Source of the DNA: a virus
Length of the DNA: 26,751 nt
Direction: 5' to 3' (one strand)
Virus record (IMG/VR): IMGVR_UViG_3300042945_001153
Coordinates: 1-26,751 of that record
Shown here: positions 22,263-26,751 of the stretch, piece after piece
How the letters are laid out: each line of letters starts with the position of its first letter
Position numbering within the stretch: the stretch's first letter is position 1
Position numbers and translations under genes: made by a program
Notes under the pieces: generated by a model
Databases searched by the model: none
Told to the model about the DNA's origin: nothing
The model's input: only the letters and a program-made list of their open reading frames with translations

Positions 22263-25200
22263 TTATTGGGTATATTCTTTAACCAGTATTGTATGAGAAA
22301 CACCAGTTGATGGAAACTTCCAATTACTTAAAGTTCCAATTTGAACAGGCGATGATCGATTGATTGAATCATTATGTCCAAGTTGTCCATTTGTATTCAA
22401 ACCCCAACTCCATATAGTACCATTCGATTTTCTCGCAACAGTATATTGTGATCCAACTGATATGGTTGTATCACCCCAACTTGTGTTAAAATCTCCAACT
22501 TGTGTTGGTGAAGATCTAGCTGTATTGAATGTTAGAACTTGACCAAGTACAGCAGCAGAATTTATACCCCAAGATGCAAGTGTTCCATCGTTTAGTAATG
22601 CAATACCGTGATTTTCTCCAAGAGATCCGGATGCAAAATCGGTTCTTGTTCCAATTTGAACTGGTGATGATCTAGCATTTATTGTAATTTCACCTTGGCC
22701 ATTTTGACCGTTAGAATTCAATCCCCATGACCATAATGTACCATCGGTTTTTCTTGCCAATGCAGATCCGAAAACAACCGATCCACCATCTTCGCCTGGA
22801 AATACATCTGACCAATTAGTTAGTGTACCAATTTGAACCGGCGATGACCTGTTTGTGGTAGAGTTATTTTGTGCCAGTTGTCCATAATTATTATTTCCCC
22901 AACCCCAAAGTGTACCGTCTGTTTTGACTGCAAGTGTAAAATAACCACCACCTTGAACCTTTGACCAATTAGTTAAAGTACCAATTTGCACAGGTGAACT
23001 AACTCCGGTTGTAGTATTTCGTCCACCTTCACCTCTAACAGAAGCACCCCATGTCCATAATGTACCATCTGACCTTACTGCCATAGAATGATTTGATCCA
23101 GCACCAATCCATGTCCAATCATTACGAGTTCCAATTTGAACAGGAGATGAACGATTTATTGAGGTTGCAATATTCTGACCAAGTTCTCCGTTTCCATTGA
23201 ATCCCCATGACCAAATAGTTCCATCTGTTTTAAGTGCTAATGCATGATTATTACCAACAGCAAGTGTAGACCAATTAACAAGTGTTCCTATTTGAACAGG
23301 TGAAGATTTTGCGGTAGCAGTACCATCACCAAGTTGTCCAAAAGTATTGAATCCCCATGACCATAGAGTACCATTTGTTTTTATTGACATGGTATAACGA
23401 AATGCAGCAAATACTTTTGACCAATTATTTAGAGTTCCAATTTGAACTGGTGATGATGTTGTTGATGTAGTATTACCTATACCGAGTTGTCCATCAGAGT
23501 TTTGACCCCAACCCCATAGAGTCCCATTGTCTGAAACTGCCATTGAATGTGAACCACCGGCTGATAGGTTAGTGAACTTTCTCTGTGTCATTACTCTGGC
23601 AATTTCTGAAGCAGGATGAAATATACCAAGTTGATGATTGAGTGCATATCCCCATGCCCATAATGTGCCGTCTGACCTAGTAGCAAAACCTATTGTAAAT
23701 GCACTCGGAGTACCTTGAGAAATATCAGTCCAATCGCTCCTTGTTCCAATTTGAACAGGAGAAGATCTAGTAACACTAGTATTGTCACCAACACCTCCTT
23801 GACTATTATCACCCCAACCCCATAGAGTTCCAGTTGTTGTTATTGCATACGAAACATCTGCACCTGCACTAATTTTACTCCAGTTTGTATTACCACCTAC
23901 TTGAACTGGAGAGTTCCGAGTAAAAGGTGATGTTATATTTTGACCAAGTTCACCTGTTCCATTATATCCCCATGACCATAGAGTACCATCATTTTTCAAA
24001 GCAAGTACATGAGCATATCCAGCTGAAATTTTTGTCCAAGTATTAAGTGTTCCAATTTGAACTGGTGAAGATTTGTTAATGCCAGTCCCATCACCTAGTG
24101 AAGCAAGATTATTATTTCCCCATGACCACATAGTACCATCCGATTTCAGTGCAATAGTATGTGAAGCACCACATGATGCAGATACCCATGTTGTAAGTGT
24201 CCCAATTTGAACAGGTGAATTTTTAGTAACAACTGTGCCGTCTCCTAACTGACCTTGTGTATTAAAACCGAATGCCCAAAGACTACCACTTTGACTTATT
24301 GCAATCGTATGGGATCCACCAGCAGAAACCGATTTCCAACTGGAAAGTGTTCCAATTTGTACTGGAGATATTGCATTAAAACTATAACCAGTATTAAATT
24401 GACTAGTATTTCCAGATGAATATAATTTACCAGTTGTATCTATTGCGAATGTAGTACCTTCTCCTACAAAAATATTTCTCCATGATAAATCAGATCTAAG
24501 TTGTATCGGTGATGACTTACTTATTAGAGTACCATCTCCTAACTGACCTTGTGAGTTATTAACTCCCCATCCCCATAGGGTATTATCGGTTCTTATTGCA
24601 AGTACCGCATTGAATCCAACAGCTGCTGATTGAACATTTGACCAATCATTACGAGTTCCAATTTGAACGGGTGAAGATCTATTAACAGTTGTATTATCTC
24701 CCACTTCACCAGAACTACCTCTACCCCAACCCCATAGAGTACCGTCTGTTTTTATTGCATGTGTATTTGCACTGGCAGCAGTTATTCTTGACCAATTATT
24801 GAGAGTTCCAATTTGAACTGGCGAATATAACGGAGCAACAGCATTAGCAGAATCTAATGTATTGTCTCCTCTAGCACCGTTTGGATTTGCACCCCATGCC
24901 CATAGAGTACCATTAGTTTGAACAGCCATTGTGTGTGATGTTCCAACTGATACCCTTGACCAATTAGTTAGTGTACCAATTTGAACAGGTGATGATAAAA
25001 GATTCGGTCTTCCTAAGAATAAATGAATACCTACCGAGTATAAACCACCTGGAGAATTTGTTGCAAACATTGCATTGGAATTTATATCGGCAGTAAGCCA
25101 ATTATTAAGTGTTCCAATTTGAACTGGACTTGAACGACTGATAAATGTACCATCACCGAGTTGTGCGTTTATATTATATCCCCATGCCCATAGAGTACCA

Positions 25201-26630
25201 TCTGTTTTTATTGCCAAAGATGATCTTAAACCGGCAAATATTTTTGACCAAGTATTAAGTGTTCCAATTTGAACTGGTGATGATCTATGAGAATTTACAA
25301 ATGCAATATTCCCAATTCCTAACTGACCTGCATCATTATTACCCCATGACCAAATAGTTCCATCCGTCTTTAATCCGAGTACATGGGTATTAACAGAAAC
25401 AGATGCCCAATTTGTTTCAGTACCAAGTTGAACAGGTGATGATCGGTATGCAAAACCAGAGGTATTATTTCCTAAATTCCCATAATTATTTTGACCCCAA
25501 ATCCAAAGTGTTCCATCTGTTTTGATTGCAGCAGTATTAGAATAACTAAAATCGTTTTTTGTTGTGGATGCACTTGACCAATTATTAAGAGTTCCAATTT
25601 GAACAGGCGAAGATTTATTAACGCCAGTATTATCACCTAATTGGCCATTATTATTTGAACCCCAAGCCCAGAGTGTTCCGTCTGTTCTAATAGCAATCGT
25701 ATGTTCATTACCAGAATAAACATTATTCCAAGTTCTCGTTCCAATTTGTACGGGCGATGATTTGTTTGAAGTAGTATTATCACCCAATTTACCACTACTC
25801 GCCTGTCCCCAACCCCACATAGTACCGTCTGTTTTTATTGCCATATTATGGTTTGATCCAGCCGATACCTTTGACCAAGTATTCAAAAGTCCTATTTGAA
25901 CAGGTGAGTATTTATTATTTGCACTTCCTATTGGTCCTTGTCCAATTTGACCTAAGTTATTTTGTCCCCATGACCACATAGTTCCATCATTTTTTAATGC
26001 AATAGTATGTGATGTTCCAGTTGAAGCAGAAACCCAAGTTGTACCACCATCTATTGGCAAAAGTTCTATTGAGGAAGAACCCCACCCCAACATACCGTAT
26101 CTATGATCACCCATACCCCATAAAGTACCATCACTCCTTATCATCATCGAGACACCTACACCTGTGCTAATATCACCGGTCCAAGTATTCAATGTTCCAA
26201 CTTGAACTGGACTTGAACGGAGTGTAAAATCATTTAATCCTAATTGACCACTGACATTTTGACCCCATGACCAAAGTGTACCGTTAGTTCTCGTTGCAAT
26301 CGTATGGTAGTCTCGTGATGATACATTATACCAGGTGTTTAATGTTCCAACTTGTACCGGTGAAGATCTATTAACCACATCACCGAGTTGACCAAAAGCA
26401 TTACCACCCCATGACCATAGAGTTCCGTTTGATTGTATTGCAAAACCATGTTGAGAACCAGCAGAACCAGATACCCATGTAGTTGCAGTTCCAACTTGTA
26501 AAAAATTATATTGTGATAAACTATTATCTAATTGTCCAAACTGAAAACTACCCATACCCCACATTTCAGTAAATGTTGTTGGTGGAACAGGTGGTGTTTT
26601 TCTAGCATTTGTTAAAATATCTTTAATCAT
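22263..26630 (-). CDS. Giant RCC1-repeat beta-propeller protein, putative adhesin
   Basis: The 1455-residue protein begins MIKDILTNARKTPPVPPTTF and is otherwise made of about 50-residue RCC1-type units of the form W-S-x-V-S-A-G-x-x-H-T-x-A-I-K-x-D-G-T-L-W, then WGxNxxGQLGDxT and SSPVQIGTLN. I count 27 complete units by eye, plus a half unit at the N-terminus (MWGMGSFQFGQL) and a half at the C-terminus (WKFPSTGVSHTILV). Joined, they give 28 blades, equal to four seven-bladed propellers. There is no signal peptide or membrane segment. Its place before a fibre chaperone-like gene and after a possible fibre gene suggests a tail adhesin. AAGG precedes ATG 26630. Binding partners are unknown. Confidence 0.85.
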   Translation of the reverse strand: MIKDILTNARKTPPVPPTTFTEMWGMGSFQFGQLDNSLSQYNFLQVGTATTWVSGSAGSQHGFAIQSNGTLWSWGGNAFGQLGDVVNRSSPVQVGTLNTWYNVSSRDYHTIATRTNGTLWSWGQNVSGQLGLNDFTLRSSPVQVGTLNTWTGDISTGVGVSMMIRSDGTLWGMGDHRYGMLGWGSSSIELLPIDGGTTWVSASTGTSHTIALKNDGTMWSWGQNNLGQIGQGPIGSANNKYSPVQIGLLNTWSKVSAGSNHNMAIKTDGTMWGWGQASSGKLGDNTTSNKSSPVQIGTRTWNNVYSGNEHTIAIRTDGTLWAWGSNNNGQLGDNTGVNKSSPVQIGTLNNWSSASTTKNDFSYSNTAAIKTDGTLWIWGQNNYGNLGNNTSGFAYRSSPVQLGTETNWASVSVNTHVLGLKTDGTIWSWGNNDAGQLGIGNIAFVNSHRSSPVQIGTLNTWSKIFAGLRSSLAIKTDGTLWAWGYNINAQLGDGTFISRSSPVQIGTLNNWLTADINSNAMFATNSPGGLYSVGIHLFLGRPNLLSSPVQIGTLTNWSRVSVGTSHTMAVQTNGTLWAWGANPNGARGDNTLDSANAVAPLYSPVQIGTLNNWSRITAASANTHAIKTDGTLWGWGRGSSGEVGDNTTVNRSSPVQIGTRNDWSNVQSAAVGFNAVLAIRTDNTLWGWGVNNSQGQLGDGTLISKSSPIQLRSDLSWRNIFVGEGTTFAIDTTGKLYSSGNTSQFNTGYSFNAISPVQIGTLSSWKSVSAGGSHTIAISQSGSLWAFGFNTQGQLGDGTVVTKNSPVQIGTLTTWVSASCGASHTIALKSDGTMWSWGNNNLASLGDGTGINKSSPVQIGTLNTWTKISAGYAHVLALKNDGTLWSWGYNGTGELGQNITSPFTRNSPVQVGGNTNWSKISAGADVSYAITTTGTLWGWGDNSQGGVGDNTSVTRSSPVQIGTRSDWTDISQGTPSAFTIGFATRSDGTLWAWGYALNHQLGIFHPASEIARVMTQRKFTNLSAGGSHSMAVSDNGTLWGWGQNSDGQLGIGNTTSTTSSPVQIGTLNNWSKVFAAFRYTMSIKTNGTLWSWGFNTFGQLGDGTATAKSSPVQIGTLVNWSTLAVGNNHALALKTDGTIWSWGFNGNGELGQNIATSINRSSPVQIGTRNDWTWIGAGSNHSMAVRSDGTLWTWGASVRGEGGRNTTTGVSSPVQIGTLTNWSKVQGGGYFTLAVKTDGTLWGWGNNNYGQLAQNNSTTNRSSPVQIGTLTNWSDVFPGEDGGSVVFGSALARKTDGTLWSWGLNSNGQNGQGEITINARSSPVQIGTRTDFASGSLGENHGIALLNDGTLASWGINSAAVLGQVLTFNTARSSPTQVGDFNTSWGDTTISVGSQYTVARKSNGTIWSWGLNTNGQLGHNDSINRSSPVQIGTLSNWKFPSTGVSHTILVKEYTQ
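22270..26570 (-). repeat. RCC1-coding repeat array (about 150-base units)
   Basis: About 28 units recur, each with the plus-strand string GTTCCAATTTGAAC or a one- to two-base variant (coding VQIGT) and a nearby CCCCATGACCA-type string (coding WSWG). The VQIGT codons are nearly fixed between units while other parts differ. Confidence 0.85.
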
Positions 26631-26639
26631 AGTATAACC

Positions 26640-26751
26640 TTAGAAGTTTTGTGAACCAATAAAACCATACCAATTTGTACCTTGATTGAGTGAAATGAAT
26701 CCATAAAAATCCTTTTTACCGTTTGTACTTGTAACTGTTGGGGCAGTTCCA
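26640..26751 (-). CDS. Possible fibre or structural protein, C-terminal end (partial)
   Basis: The last 36 residues end NWYGFIGSQNF with a TAA at 26640-26642. The frame is open to the window edge. It is rich in Gly, Thr, Asn and aromatic residues, as in phage fibre tips, but too short to assign. Its stop lies ten bases upstream of the RCC1 gene start, so the two are probably co-transcribed. Confidence 0.5.
   Translation of the reverse strand, partial: GTAPTVTSTNGKKDFYGFISLNQGTNWYGFIGSQNF

Noticed and set aside
22263-26630. Regularly spaced near-identical strings resembling a CRISPR array
   Set aside because: Spacing is about 150 bases, units are in one open frame and encode RCC1 blades; there are no short unique spacers and no cas genes.
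1-26751. tRNA genes, insertion sequences, attachment sites or an origin
   Set aside because: Gaps are short and contain no cloverleaf-like or terminal-repeat structure that I can see; no integrase or transposase motif appears in any supported gene.

Overview
The window looks like the structural module of a low-GC, T4-like myovirus genome (or an uncultured relative, plausibly aquatic). Every gene I can support lies on the minus strand, so transcription runs from high to low coordinates. The assignment rests on a T4-type set: large terminase (gp17-like), portal (gp20-like), prohead protease (gp21-like), an acidic scaffold (gp22-like) and major capsid protein (gp23-like), in that transcriptional order. 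PhoH and a bS21-like ribosomal protein fit the marine and freshwater T4-like group. Most starts have clear Shine-Dalgarno sequences (GGAG, AAGG, AGGTG), so the host probably uses SD-led initiation. The host itself cannot be named. I see no tRNA, integrase, IS element or CRISPR array.

Layout in transcription order. (1) 26751-22263: the end of a possible fibre or structural gene, then a 1455-residue protein made almost wholly of RCC1-type propeller blades. (2) 22192-19118: a tightly coupled cassette of a heptosyltransferase-like GT-B enzyme, a SAM methyltransferase and two GT-A-like glycosyltransferase candidates, joined by ATGA overlaps. (3) 19069-16298: a tail-fibre assembly chaperone-like protein, a degenerate nucleotidyltransferase-like protein, a Cys-rich protein, a two-TM holin-like protein and a conserved basic phage protein. 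(4) 16294-14029: a Gly/Ser/Thr-repeat structural protein, a small basic Cys-containing protein and two coiled-coil membrane proteins that resemble spanins. (5) 14032-3033: terminase, portal, three less known structural genes, prohead protease, a DUF3008-like protein, bS21, an ADP-ribosyltransferase, a 46-residue ORF, scaffold and capsid protein, ending at a strong terminator (2983-3010). (6) 2906-2160: one gene bracketed by terminators. (7) 2084-1: a membrane-anchored protein, PhoH and a partial structural protein.

How the genes may work together: region 5 builds and matures the head, with the protease acting on scaffold, capsid protein and other head contents. Several proteins outside the core set share an N-terminal helical segment ending near an L-x-E site, the kind of site T4-type gp21 proteases cut. 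These include the ADP-ribosyltransferase and the protein after the capsid terminator, so they are candidates for proteins packaged in the head and injected with DNA. Regions 1 and 2 look like a large adhesin with its own modification enzymes.
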